From Carnobacterium jeotgali MS3 (lineage in GTDB: Bacteria; Bacillota; Bacilli; Lactobacillales; Carnobacteriaceae), in NCBI RefSeq assembly GCF_000745125.1, contig NZ_JQNF01000010.1:310001-374000 (forward strand): a DNA stretch of 64,000 nucleotides, written 5' to 3'. Shown piece by piece: positions 36,716 through 45,390 of this stretch. Both the position numbers and the translations under genes were made by a program. Each line of letters opens with the position of its first letter. Position 1 is the stretch's first letter. A model generated the notes under the pieces. The model was not told the origin of the DNA, ran no database searches, and saw only the letters and a program-made list of their open reading frames with translations.

Positions 36716-38128
36716 TTATCTTGCTTTATTAAAGTAGCGCATAGCATTGTTGTAGCTGACATTTTCAATAAGCTTTTTCAAAAGTTCTTGATCATTAGGG
36801 AATTTGCCATTTTCAACACGTTCTCCAATGAAGTTGCATAAGATACGACGGAAGTATTCATGACGTGGATAAGAAACAAAACTACGTGAGTCTGTTAACA
36901 TTCCAACAAAATGCATCAACAAACCATGGTCTGCCAAAGCTTCCATTTGGCGCAACATACCTTGTTCGGTATCATTGAACCACCAACCGGAACCAAATTG
37001 GATTTTGCCCTTGATTCCTTCATTATTAGATTGGAAGTTTGCAACTGCACTGGCGACCACATCATTGTATATTGGGTTCAAGTTGTAGATAATCGTTTTA
37101 GGTAATTTGTCTTCTTTATCTAATGCATTTAAAATGTTATTCAACGCATAAGCGACATCTGTCTGGTCATTGATTGAATCAAAACCAGCATCTGCTCCTA
37201 CTAAGTCAAACATACGAGAGTTATTGTTACGAATCGCTCCGAAATGAAGCTGCATAACCCATCCTCTTGCATGGTACATTTTTCCTAAATCAGATAATAA
37301 ACGTGTTTGGTATTTGGCGTTTTCTTCAGCTGTTATTTCTTTTTGAGCTAAGGCTTTCAAGAAAATCGCTTCAATTTCATCATCCGTTGACTCGGCATAG
37401 AAAAGTTTGCCTAAACCATGGTCAGAAACAATTGCCCCACGTTCATTAAAGTAATCAACTCGATTTTCAATTTCTTTTATTAATTCTTTATACGTTGTTA
37501 CATCTTTAGTTGAAGCATCTTGTAATTTTTTAATGAAATTTGTGAATTTTTCTTCGCCAACTGCAAAAGCTTCATCTGGTCGAAACGATGGAGCAACTTC
37601 AACAGTGAAATTTTCATCTTCGCGGATAGCGTCATGAAATTCCAAAGAATCCGTGGGGTTATCTGTTGTTCCAATGAAAGTAACGTTTGAATTATTAATT
37701 AATGTTCTTGCTGTTAAGCCTTTTTCTAGGATAGCTTTATTAGCTTGATCATAAATAGATTTCCAATTTTTTGAATTTAATAATTCATCAATAGCGAAAT
37801 ACCGTTTTAATTCAAGGTGCGTCCAGTGATACAATGGATTCCCAACAACAGATTCCACTGTTTGTGCCCAAGCTTCAAATTTTTCCTCTGAGCTAGCATT
37901 ACCCGTTATTTTTTCTTCCGGAATTCCGTGAGCACGCATTGCGCGCCATTTGTAATGATCTCCTGCTAACCATAATTCAGTTACATTGTTAAACTTATGA
38001 TCTTCAGCAATTTGTTGAGGATCTAAGTGACAATGGTAATCGAAAATAGGCAATGATTCAGCAAAATCATGATACAACTGTTTAGCTGTTTTGTTTTGTA
38101 ACATAAAATCTTTATTTATAAATGTCAT
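36716..38128 (-). CDS. uxaC: Glucuronate isomerase
   Basis: 470-residue uronate isomerase of the amidohydrolase superfamily, converting D-glucuronate to D-fructuronate (and galacturonate to tagaturonate). Metal motif IFDYHCHLDPQQIAED near the N-terminus (HxH), conserved MQLHFGAIRNNN (about 288-299), and MHFVGMLTDSRSFVSYPRHEYFRRIL near the C-terminus. Length as expected. It lies 31 bases before uxuA. No uxaA/uxaB genes (galacturonate branch) are here, so glucuronate is the likely substrate. Confidence 0.96.
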   Translation of the reverse strand: MTFINKDFMLQNKTAKQLYHDFAESLPIFDYHCHLDPQQIAEDHKFNNVTELWLAGDHYKWRAMRAHGIPEEKITGNASSEEKFEAWAQTVESVVGNPLYHWTHLELKRYFAIDELLNSKNWKSIYDQANKAILEKGLTARTLINNSNVTFIGTTDNPTDSLEFHDAIREDENFTVEVAPSFRPDEAFAVGEEKFTNFIKKLQDASTKDVTTYKELIKEIENRVDYFNERGAIVSDHGLGKLFYAESTDDEIEAIFLKALAQKEITAEENAKYQTRLLSDLGKMYHARGWVMQLHFGAIRNNNSRMFDLVGADAGFDSINDQTDVAYALNNILNALDKEDKLPKTIIYNLNPIYNDVVASAVANFQSNNEGIKGKIQFGSGWWFNDTEQGMLRQMEALADHGLLMHFVGMLTDSRSFVSYPRHEYFRRILCNFIGERVENGKFPNDQELLKKLIENVSYNNAMRYFNKAR

Positions 38129-38194
38129 TACTGTACCCCTTCCAATAATCAGCTTTGCTTAATTCATTTAAGATAAACAGAATTTTTAGAAGAA

Positions 38195-38845
38195 CTAGTT
38201 ACCTGAACGAATTTCTTTGTAACGGTCAGCAAAAGTTCTAGCTGTCTCTGTTACTGCTTGGTATCCTTTTTCAGCTACGTCTTTTGTTAAAGCACTACCT
38301 ACTCCAACGCCCCATGCTCCGTTGTTTACCCAAGTAGCCATATTTTCAAGATTTACTCCGCCTGATGGCATTAATTCTACTTGAGGAATTGGTCCGTGAA
38401 CGTCTTTAATAAAACCTGCTCCTAATATTCCACCTGGGAATACTTTAGCAACTTCTACTCCAGTAGCCATTGCATTTGCGATTTCTGTAACAGAGCCACA
38501 GCCTGGCAAATAAGGAATAGTATAGCGGTTACAAATAGTTGAAATTGCGGGGTCAAAATGTGGGCTGACGATAAACTTAGAACCTGCTAATATAGCAATT
38601 CTAGCTGTTATATCATCCATGACAGTTCCTGCACCAATTACCATGTCCGTTCCTGCGAATTCAGCTGCTAAACGAGAAATAACTTTATCTGCGTTTGGTG
38701 TACTGAAAGTTACTTCGATATTTTTTATTCCGCCTTCATAGGTTGCTTTTGAGATTTCATATCCATCATCTTCCGATTTTCCACGAACAACCGCGAATAA
38801 AAAATTTTCTTCTAATTTTACTAATGTTTCTCTTTTAATACTCAA
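38195..38845 (-). CDS. kdgA: KDPG/KHG aldolase
   Basis: 216-residue class I aldolase that splits 2-keto-3-deoxy-6-phosphogluconate into pyruvate and glyceraldehyde-3-phosphate. Family features: FAVVRGKSEDDGYEI (catalytic loop with Arg), IEVTFSTPNA (catalytic Glu), IGAGTVMD, FIVSPHFDP and the Schiff-base Lys in EVAKVFPGG. It is promoter-proximal gene of the kdgA-uxaC-uxuA-uxuB-HAD operon. It uses the KDPG formed by KdgK, which is encoded separately at 42408-43367. TTGAGT follows an AGGAGG; I take ATG 38845 as given by the frame, noting a possible TTG ambiguity. Confidence 0.93.
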   Translation of the reverse strand: MSIKRETLVKLEENFLFAVVRGKSEDDGYEISKATYEGGIKNIEVTFSTPNADKVISRLAAEFAGTDMVIGAGTVMDDITARIAILAGSKFIVSPHFDPAISTICNRYTIPYLPGCGSVTEIANAMATGVEVAKVFPGGILGAGFIKDVHGPIPQVELMPSGGVNLENMATWVNNGAWGVGVGSALTKDVAEKGYQAVTETARTFADRYKEIRSGN

Positions 38846-38870
38846 CTAAAGTCCTCCTTTTAAGCGACAG

Positions 38871-38936
38871 TTTCACAATACGATACCTTATTTCATAATA
38901 CGGATTAATTATAACTGGTTTATGCTCCATAGTCAA
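38871..38936 (-). promoter_or_regulatory. Promoter of the kdgA operon with direct-repeat operator candidate
   Basis: Minus strand TTGACT (38936-38931), 17-bp spacer, TATAAT (38913-38908). TTTCAYAATACG occurs twice in direct repeat at 38871-38882 and 38891-38902, exactly 20 bp apart and covering the predicted start; probably the operator of the divergent IclR regulator. Confidence 0.65.
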
Positions 38937-38974
38937 CACAACCTGACTTTAATTTCAAAAAATTATCTTTTTTT

Positions 38975-38988
38975 TGAAAACGTTCTCT
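38975..38988. promoter_or_regulatory. cre-like site in the kdgA-iclR intergenic region
   Basis: TGAAAACGTTCTCT fits TGWAANCGNTNWCA except at the last base. It lies about 80 bp upstream of the predicted kdgA start. Confidence 0.55.
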
Positions 38989-39195
38989 TTTTTTATTATA
39001 CTCTCTTTTAAAGTTCTGTAACTGAATCCTGCTTGAAATTATGCTATTGAATTATAGGAGTTTCGCGATTTATTATTTTCAGCTACTTGTTCTTTTTTTA
39101 AAACTATCCTATACTGTTTTATATCTATCGTATCGCATTATAAAACGCTTTATCCAAATAATGTAAAACTATACTTTAAAAAGGATGTTAAAAAA

Positions 39196-39966
39196 ATGGT
39201 TGAAAACTCACCCAATAGAGTACAGTCAGTTGATCGTGCTCTATTAATACTTGAAACGCTTTCAAATTATGATATGCTCAGTTTGATGGAACTTAGTGAA
39301 AAAGTTCATCTACATAAGGCGACTACTCACCGTCTTGTCAATTCTCTTCTCGAAAATGGGTACATTGAAAAAAATCCTTTAACTAAGCAATACAAAATAT
39401 CCTTAAAACTTTTTCAAATTGGAAATCGCCGGGTTCAAAATATTGATTTCCTAAATGTGGCCAAAAGTATGATTCGTCAGTTATCATTAGATTTAAATCA
39501 GACAGTTCATCTAGTAGTTGAAGATAATGAAGAAGTGCTCTATATTGATAAACACGATCCAAGCGGAAATGAAAATCGCTTAAGTTCAAAAATTGGTAAA
39601 ACAGCTCCAATGTACGTAACTGCTGTAGGAAAAGCCATTTTAGCAACAAAATCGAACGAAGAAATTAGAGCTATCTGGAATAAAACTGATATCCAACCCT
39701 TTACAAAACATACGATTACCTCTCTTGATGCGTTCATGATGGAAATTGAAAAAGTACGTCAAAAAGGATATGCCATCGACAATGAAGAAAATGAGTACGG
39801 TGTTCTTTGTATTGGAACTGTTTTTTCTAGCTATAAAGATCTTGCAGCGGGTGCAATCAGTATTTCTATTCCTGCTACGGATGCGGATGATGAAAAAAAA
39901 GCTATATATATTGAAAAGATTATTGATACTTCCAATAAAATTTCTCGTTTACTAGGTCAATTTTAA
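39196..39966 (+). CDS. kdgR: IclR-family regulator (KdgR-like)
   Basis: 256 residues: winged HTH (about 8-72, QSVDRALLILETLSNYDMLSLMELSEKVHLHKATTHRLVNSLLENG in three blocks) and IclR effector domain (about 85-250; LSSKIGKTAPMYVTAVGKAILA, YAIDNEENEYGVLCIGTVFS). The divergent position to kdgA-uxaC-uxuAB and the family make it a KdgR-type repressor responding to 2-keto-3-deoxygluconate or its phosphate; the ligand is inferred. SD AAAGGATG before ATG 39196. Terminator follows. Confidence 0.88.
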   Translation: MVENSPNRVQSVDRALLILETLSNYDMLSLMELSEKVHLHKATTHRLVNSLLENGYIEKNPLTKQYKISLKLFQIGNRRVQNIDFLNVAKSMIRQLSLDLNQTVHLVVEDNEEVLYIDKHDPSGNENRLSSKIGKTAPMYVTAVGKAILATKSNEEIRAIWNKTDIQPFTKHTITSLDAFMMEIEKVRQKGYAIDNEENEYGVLCIGTVFSSYKDLAAGAISISIPATDADDEKKAIYIEKIIDTSNKISRLLGQF

Positions 39967-39980
39967 TTATTGCTCAATCT

Positions 39981-40022
39981 AAAACTATCCCAGCGAATTC
40001 TAATTCGCTGGGATAGTTTTTT
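39981..40022 (+). terminator. Terminator after kdgR
   Basis: A 19-bp perfect stem (AAAACTATCCCAGCGAATT, 39981-39999, with 40002-40020) and T run. Confidence 0.9.
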
Positions 40023-40060
40023 AATTTAAGTATTGCTTAAACATAAGTACACAACAAATA

Positions 40061-40108
40061 CCTTTATATAAGAACTGCTAAAATAGGCAGACTTATCTTA
40101 TATAAAGG
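40061..40108. repeat. 13-bp inverted repeat before the GH3 stop
   Basis: CCTTTATATAAGA (40061-40073) and TCTTATATAAAGG (40096-40108) are perfectly inverted. There is no adjoining T run, so it is a weak terminator or an unassigned structure at the 3' end of the GH3 transcript. Confidence 0.5.
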
Positions 40109-40143
40109 CTAATTTGTCATTTATTTACTTGTAAAACGAACTC

Positions 40144-41907
40144 TTAATATTTAGTATCTTCGAAACCACAGAATGCATCCACTGGAGATACCCCTACAAA
40201 TTCAGTACGACCTAGGAATTTGTCTACCAAGGCTTTCAATGTGAATTCCTTGCTATCATAAGCATTGATGTATGTTTGTACTTGAGGTACATCCGCTAAA
40301 TGGAACGGAGATTGCAAGGATACGAAGATTGTTGGTATTTCATGGACATAAAAAGGAATATCTGGAGTCCCTTTTGATGCTGGCCATTGAATACGTTGAT
40401 CCGTATTTGGATTAACCACTGCTAAATTAATGATTAAATCATAATTTTCTGTTAAATCGGCAATAGGACGTTTTTGCGCATACACATTTCTAAGTGCCAC
40501 TTGTCTTTCCTCTTCAGGCATTTTCATAATTTTTTCTTCAGCAGCTTCCCAAATTGACACTTCAAAGCCTTCTGCTTCAAGTAATTCTTTCATTTTTGCA
40601 GATGGTTTTACGTTTTCACCAATCATCGCTCCGAAACCACCTTGTGTTCCTTGAACATCCACTAATAAAACACGTTTGTGCGATTTTGGAGAAACAGGGA
40701 AAATATTTTCATTGTTTTTTACTAACGTAATAGCTTTATCGGCAACTTCTTCGGCAATTTTTTTATTTTCAGGTAAACCAATTTTAGCCATTGCTTCTTC
40801 TTTAGAAGGTAAAAGTTCTGTTTTAGCTTTTTTGTGCAAACCGATAGCTGCTTTAGTTCCTAAGATACGAGTCAACGCTTCTTCTAAACGATCTTCAGTA
40901 ATTACCCCGTTTTTGTATCCATCCATCATCCATTGGAAATCTTCATCTGGATCATTAAAGAATAAAAATAAATCTGAACCAGCTGCTACAGCTGCTGGAA
41001 GCATATCTTTACGTTTCATTGCTCCTGTTAAAGCTACCATGTGACTTGCATCAGTAACAACAAGTCCATTGAAGTTCATTTTGTCTCTCAACAAGTCAGT
41101 TAAAATGTATTTGTTGATTGTAGCTGGAAGTGTGGCTTCTTGTACCGTTGCATCTGGTTTGAAATACCGTACATAAGAAGGTAATGAAATGTGCCCAGCC
41201 ATAATAGATGGAAGTCCAGCATCAAATAGTGAGCTGTATACTTTTCCAAAAGTAGCATCCCATTCTTCTACTGAATAGTGGTTAGGCGCAAAAGATAAAT
41301 GTTGGTCACGTTCATCAATTCCGTCTCCAGGGAAATGTTTTGCAGCTGGAGCGATTCCACTTTCTTGAATCCCTTTCATGTAAGCTAAAGATAATTCAAT
41401 TGTTTGATCAACATCTGCACTCCAAGTACGAGTCGAGATGATTGGATTACGCCAGTTACGTAAAAGGTCAACGATTGGCGCAAAACTCCAGTTACATCCG
41501 ATAGCTGCAGCTTCAACACCGGAAACACGTCCCATTTCATAAGCATATTTCGGATCATTTGTAGCAGCAATTTTCACTTCATTACCGATATATGTTCCAT
41601 CCGTACTAGCGCCATTTCCGCCCATTTCTGTATTAGCAGCAATCAACAATGGAATTTTACTATTTTCTTGTAAAATACGGTTTTGTTCGTAGACTTCATC
41701 CGATTTTGCCGGATTATATCGAACTCCGCCAATGTGATAATCATTTACTACACTTGTTAAATATTCTTCCGTACGGCTTGAACCCATATTAATAAACAAT
41801 TGACCAATTTTTTCTTCTGTCGACATGTCTTCGATTGTATCTTTCACCCATTTGATAGCTGCTTCGTCTAAACTATAAGGTTTTGCTTGTAAATCTACTT
41901 TCATCAT
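40144..41907 (-). CDS. GH3 glycoside hydrolase, NagZ-type (probable beta-N-acetylhexosaminidase)
   Basis: 587-residue cytoplasmic GH3 enzyme (no signal peptide). Catalytic TIM barrel about 1-370: the KHFPGDG motif followed by DQH (about 175-190) gives the Asp-His dyad of NagZ-class enzymes. The nucleophile Asp lies in GLVVTDASHM (about 283). An (alpha/beta)6 second domain (about 395-560) follows. It probably hydrolyses beta-N-acetylglucosaminides, but other beta-glycosides are possible. A similar enzyme is encoded at 53973-55694. The first ATG of ATGATG is spaced right after AAGGAG. Near uidA and kdgK, it may act on the same glycan. Confidence 0.85.
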   Translation of the reverse strand: MMKVDLQAKPYSLDEAAIKWVKDTIEDMSTEEKIGQLFINMGSSRTEEYLTSVVNDYHIGGVRYNPAKSDEVYEQNRILQENSKIPLLIAANTEMGGNGASTDGTYIGNEVKIAATNDPKYAYEMGRVSGVEAAAIGCNWSFAPIVDLLRNWRNPIISTRTWSADVDQTIELSLAYMKGIQESGIAPAAKHFPGDGIDERDQHLSFAPNHYSVEEWDATFGKVYSSLFDAGLPSIMAGHISLPSYVRYFKPDATVQEATLPATINKYILTDLLRDKMNFNGLVVTDASHMVALTGAMKRKDMLPAAVAAGSDLFLFFNDPDEDFQWMMDGYKNGVITEDRLEEALTRILGTKAAIGLHKKAKTELLPSKEEAMAKIGLPENKKIAEEVADKAITLVKNNENIFPVSPKSHKRVLLVDVQGTQGGFGAMIGENVKPSAKMKELLEAEGFEVSIWEAAEEKIMKMPEEERQVALRNVYAQKRPIADLTENYDLIINLAVVNPNTDQRIQWPASKGTPDIPFYVHEIPTIFVSLQSPFHLADVPQVQTYINAYDSKEFTLKALVDKFLGRTEFVGVSPVDAFCGFEDTKY

Positions 41908-42008
41908 AAATATCTCCTTTTAATTTTATTTTTTAGCTATTTTCCTATTTAAAAAATAACAATAACTGACACAATAAAGTAAAAACCGTTTTCAATTCCA
42001 TTTTAAAT

Positions 42009-42045
42009 ACTTAGTTTTCTTGTTCTGTTATCAAGAAAACTAAGT
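42009..42045 (-). repeat. Perfect 14-bp hairpin in the GH3 leader
   Basis: ACTTAGTTTTCTTG (42009-42022) and CAAGAAAACTAAGT (42032-42045) form a stem with a 9-base loop in the 5' UTR of the GH3 gene. There is no U run after it, so it is not a normal terminator. Confidence 0.6.
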
Positions 42046-42070
42046 TTCATATAATGATACTCGGTTTCGT

Positions 42071-42110
42071 AAAGCGCTTTTATTATAGCATGGTTAATTT
42101 ATTTTGTCAT
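42071..42110 (-). promoter_or_regulatory. GH3 promoter with LacI/cre-type operator
   Basis: Minus strand ATGACA (42110-42105), 17-bp spacer, TATAAT (42087-42082). Directly downstream is the palindrome AAAGCGCTTT (42071-42080), a LacI/CcpA half-site pair, so repression by a LacI-family protein or CcpA is likely. Confidence 0.6.
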
Positions 42111-42326
42111 ATCCTTTTTCTAAATTTATTTATTTAAAATGACTAAGTAGGAATAGACATCTGCTGAATGACTAATCTATTAGGTTATGAATTCTTTATT
42201 TTTTAGGTTCTGCAAGTTGATTAAGCTCTATTTTTTATATTAACTCTCTCGCTGTTTTTCTATTCAAGGAAAGCTTACTAAAAAAACATTCTAGTAAATT
42301 AAACGGTTCTTATTGGCAAATGAATA

Positions 42327-42385
42327 AAAAAAGAAAGCCTATCGATGTTAGCTTAATCAGCTAATATCAATAAGCTTTCTTTTAC
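42327..42385 (-). terminator. Terminator after kdgK
   Basis: Long imperfect stem (AAAGAAAGCCTAT..GATGTTAGC with GCTAATATC..ATAAGCTTTCTTT), T-rich on the minus strand. Confidence 0.75.
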
Positions 42386-42407
42386 TTGAATGAAACTAAC
42401 AATTTCT

Positions 42408-43367
42408 TTACCGTTTAGCCGACTGTTTTTCTATAAAATCTAGTAACGTTTTTCTATCTGGCAGACCTTCATTATCGCCTAAATTTTGGACTTGAATAGC
42501 ACCAATTGCATTTGCGCGAACAGCAGCTTCTTCTAACGATAGCCCATCTAAATAACCGCTAATGATTCCCACGGCAAAGCCATCTCCTGCACCTACAGTG
42601 TCTACAACTTTTTCAGCTTTAAATCCTGGGACAAAAACTATTTCTTTTCCAACACCTTTTACATATGCTCCAGATGGTCCCATTTTAATCACGATATATT
42701 TTACGCCTTTTTCAAAATAGAACTCAGCAATGTCATCTGGTTCTTCTAAATCTGTTAGAATTCTTGCTTCTTCAATACCAGGCAAAATGACATCCGCATA
42801 GGTTGCCAATTCATTCAGTACTTTTTTCATCGTTTCCTCGTCTTCCCATAATGCAGGGCGCAAATTAGGATCAAATGTAATGAATGTACCGGACTCTTTT
42901 GCTTTGCCCATTAAATAATAAATCGTACTTCTAACCGAACGACTCACTGCAGACGGAATTCCAGTAATGTGTAAAACCTTTACCTTTTTAAAATCAACCA
43001 AATCAATGAGATCTTCAATAGACAGTTCAGAAAAAGCACTGCCTTTTCGATAGTAAGCTGTTTCTGGATCGCCTTCTTCTGTTTTACTCTTAAGCATAAA
43101 ACCAGTATTGCTTTTTTCATCAAATGAAACAAATTCCGTTCCAATACCTTCTGATTCTAAAAACTTCAAAATGTAGCGTCCAAAATAATCTTCTCCTAAA
43201 CGAGTGATCAATTCAACATCCATCCCTAGTCGTGACAACCCGATGCTTACATTGACTTCTGCTCCGGCAACTGTTTTAGAAAAATATGACGCATCATCTA
43301 ACTTTCCAGACTCATTCGCACTAAATAAGCCCATTGCTTCTCCAATTAAAACAACATCTTTTTTCAC
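42408..43367 (-). CDS. kdgK: 2-keto-3-deoxygluconate kinase
   Basis: 319-residue PfkB-family kinase, phosphorylating 2-keto-3-deoxygluconate to KDPG with ATP. N-terminal GEAMGLF (an E-A-M in KdgK position), GAEVNVSIGLSRLGMDVELIT, and the C-terminal catalytic motif DTVGAGDGFAVGIISG. FITFDPNLRPALW is the KdgK-type sugar-binding segment. The start codon is GTG 43367. It is the missing step between uxuA and kdgA. It lies 72 bases after uidA, from which a weak terminator separates it. Confidence 0.93.
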   Translation of the reverse strand: MKKDVVLIGEAMGLFSANESGKLDDASYFSKTVAGAEVNVSIGLSRLGMDVELITRLGEDYFGRYILKFLESEGIGTEFVSFDEKSNTGFMLKSKTEEGDPETAYYRKGSAFSELSIEDLIDLVDFKKVKVLHITGIPSAVSRSVRSTIYYLMGKAKESGTFITFDPNLRPALWEDEETMKKVLNELATYADVILPGIEEARILTDLEEPDDIAEFYFEKGVKYIVIKMGPSGAYVKGVGKEIVFVPGFKAEKVVDTVGAGDGFAVGIISGYLDGLSLEEAAVRANAIGAIQVQNLGDNEGLPDRKTLLDFIEKQSAKR

Positions 43368-43396
43368 TTTTTCCCACTTCCTAATCCAATTATTCT

Positions 43397-43423
43397 AAAA
43401 AAAGGTCAAGTATTTCCCTGACC
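43397..43423 (-). terminator. Weak terminator between uidA and kdgK
   Basis: A 6-bp stem (GGTCAG/TTGACC on the minus strand) with seven T directly after it. It could set a lower level of kdgK. Confidence 0.5.
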
Positions 43424-43439
43424 CTCTCATTTTTTATGT

Positions 43440-45254
43440 TTATTTTTTATAATTAAAGTCGGGGATACTTTCCCATCGGTCTTTCAATGAACGGACAACC
43501 ATTTTCGGTTGACGAGCACGGTTGAATACACCTTTTTTGTTTCCTTGGACACGATTGATGCCTTGTTTGGTTTCAAAATCAGCAAAGTTCCATAATTGTT
43601 CTCCAACAAAGTTAGGAATTTCATCAAACACTTTATGATTCATTGCGTAATAATCCACTTGGTATTCTTCCGTGAACATTTGGTTTTCGATTCCATGCAT
43701 TCCAGGAACTGTATCTGCGCCATATTCAGTATACATAATCGGTTTTTCAGGATACATTTCTTGCCATTTCAGTAACTCTTTCCGTGTACTTTCTTCTGCG
43801 GATTTTAAATCTCCACCTTGCATATACCAGCCATAATAGCGGTTCAACGCGATAACATCGGCTAACTCTTCGCATTTATCGGCTTCTGGAGTGGACATCA
43901 TGATATTCACATAGGTACATGGGCGGTTTTGCGGATCTAATTCTCTAGCAAGTTTAAACAACGGTTCAAAATACTCATAAGAACCACTTTGATGGGTTGC
44001 AGGCTCATTTGCAATAGACCACATCACCACGCTAGCATGATTTTTATCACGATTAATCAGCTCACGAATCACTTGTTCATGCGCTTCTCTTGTTTGCATG
44101 ATCGACCATGTATTATTATCTACTCCTTCATCTCCACCCATAGCATCAAGATTAAAATTAAATGATTCAAGCAATCCAACAGCTGTTGTTTCATCAATTA
44201 CAACGATTCCTTCACGGTCGCATAGGCGCATCATTTCTTCTGAATACGGATAGTGAGATGTCCGGAATGAATTTGCACCCATATATTTGAATAAGTTTAG
44301 ATCTAATACATTAGCTGCTTCATTGATTCCACGTCCATTGATGTACGTATCTTCATGTTTTCCGAATCCTTTAAAATAGAAAGGTTCGCCATTAATCAAG
44401 AATTTACCTTCTTTTGTTTCAACAGTCCGGATACCAAATGTTTCTTCGTAAGTGTCCACCACTTCTTCAGCGGTGATACATTCTATTTTAGCCGTATACA
44501 AATAGCTGTTCATTGGTTTCCACAGATGGACAGCTTCAATGAAAATTTCTGTTTCTTTTCCAGCAGCCGTTGCTACGATTTGATTTTTTTCATCAAAAAC
44601 GGTTACTTTTACTTCATCAAATTCACCGACTGTTTTTACAGTGAAGGCTACTTTTGCTGTTTTTGCAGTGACATCAGCTTCAGGAACGATGATAACGTCT
44701 TCAATATAATCCCAAGGAGTTGAATAGACTTTGACCGGACGCTGTAAACCAGCATAATTAAAGAAGTCAAAATTTTCATCAACATTACGAATGAGATGCC
44801 CATCTTCATCTGTCGATTCAGTGTAGTTTCCTACTGGTAATGTTGTGTAATCTAAGATATTACTGATGCGAACGGTCAAACGATTTTTTCCTAAGTTTAC
44901 GTGTTCATTGATTTCACTTTCAAATGGCATAAATCCACCTTTATGGTGCATCACGAACTCTCCATTAATATAAACCCATGCTTCATGAGTTGCAGAACCA
45001 AAACGCAAGACTAATCGTTCTCTTAGTATCGGTTTTGCAATAGAAATTTCTGTTTCATACCATACAAAACCATTATGATCACGAATTTCAGAAATTACAC
45101 CTTGATCATTAAATGAAGCTGGGACAGCCATGACATCTTTTGTTGGTAATGGTTCTTTAACGTCGATTTCTTTCAATTCTTTATCAATCATAAATTTCCA
45201 TATTCCACTTAAGTCCGTTAATGTGCGGGTAGCTGTAGTTATTGGATATAACAT
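43440..45254 (-). CDS. uidA: Beta-glucuronidase (GH2)
   Basis: 604-residue intracellular GH2 enzyme releasing D-glucuronate from beta-glucuronides. Jelly-roll N-terminal domain (LYPITTATRTLTDLSGIWKF), immunoglobulin-like middle, and TIM barrel with the acid/base Glu417 in SIANEPATH and the nucleophile Glu510 in MYTEYGADT. NRYYGWY follows the typical glucuronidase pattern. The position and length match E. coli UidA closely (Glu413, Glu504 there). No signal peptide, so glucuronides must be imported, possibly by the GPH symporter at 58392-59825. GGAG-type SD before ATG 45254. Confidence 0.96.
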   Translation of the reverse strand: MLYPITTATRTLTDLSGIWKFMIDKELKEIDVKEPLPTKDVMAVPASFNDQGVISEIRDHNGFVWYETEISIAKPILRERLVLRFGSATHEAWVYINGEFVMHHKGGFMPFESEINEHVNLGKNRLTVRISNILDYTTLPVGNYTESTDEDGHLIRNVDENFDFFNYAGLQRPVKVYSTPWDYIEDVIIVPEADVTAKTAKVAFTVKTVGEFDEVKVTVFDEKNQIVATAAGKETEIFIEAVHLWKPMNSYLYTAKIECITAEEVVDTYEETFGIRTVETKEGKFLINGEPFYFKGFGKHEDTYINGRGINEAANVLDLNLFKYMGANSFRTSHYPYSEEMMRLCDREGIVVIDETTAVGLLESFNFNLDAMGGDEGVDNNTWSIMQTREAHEQVIRELINRDKNHASVVMWSIANEPATHQSGSYEYFEPLFKLARELDPQNRPCTYVNIMMSTPEADKCEELADVIALNRYYGWYMQGGDLKSAEESTRKELLKWQEMYPEKPIMYTEYGADTVPGMHGIENQMFTEEYQVDYYAMNHKVFDEIPNFVGEQLWNFADFETKQGINRVQGNKKGVFNRARQPKMVVRSLKDRWESIPDFNYKK

Positions 45255-45283
45255 ATCACACTCTCCTTTTTCCTGGTAATTTT

Positions 45284-45298
45284 ATTATAGCGTTTTCA
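45284..45298 (-). promoter_or_regulatory. uidA -10 overlapped by cre-like site
   Basis: Minus strand TATAAT (45289-45284) is overlapped by TGAAAACGCTATAA (45298-45285), one base off the cre consensus. CcpA bound here would block the promoter. The -35 is poor, so an activator (the divergent AraC protein) is likely needed. Confidence 0.55.
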
Positions 45299-45390
45299 TT
45301 TTTATTTTTCTCGTAAAATCTTAACAAAACAAGTACAATTGTTGCATCAGCCTAAAAACACTAGTAACATTCGAATTGGAGGTGCCTTTT

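Noticed and set aside
42009-42045. Terminator in the GH3-1 leader
   Set aside because: Strong stem, but no U run on either strand.
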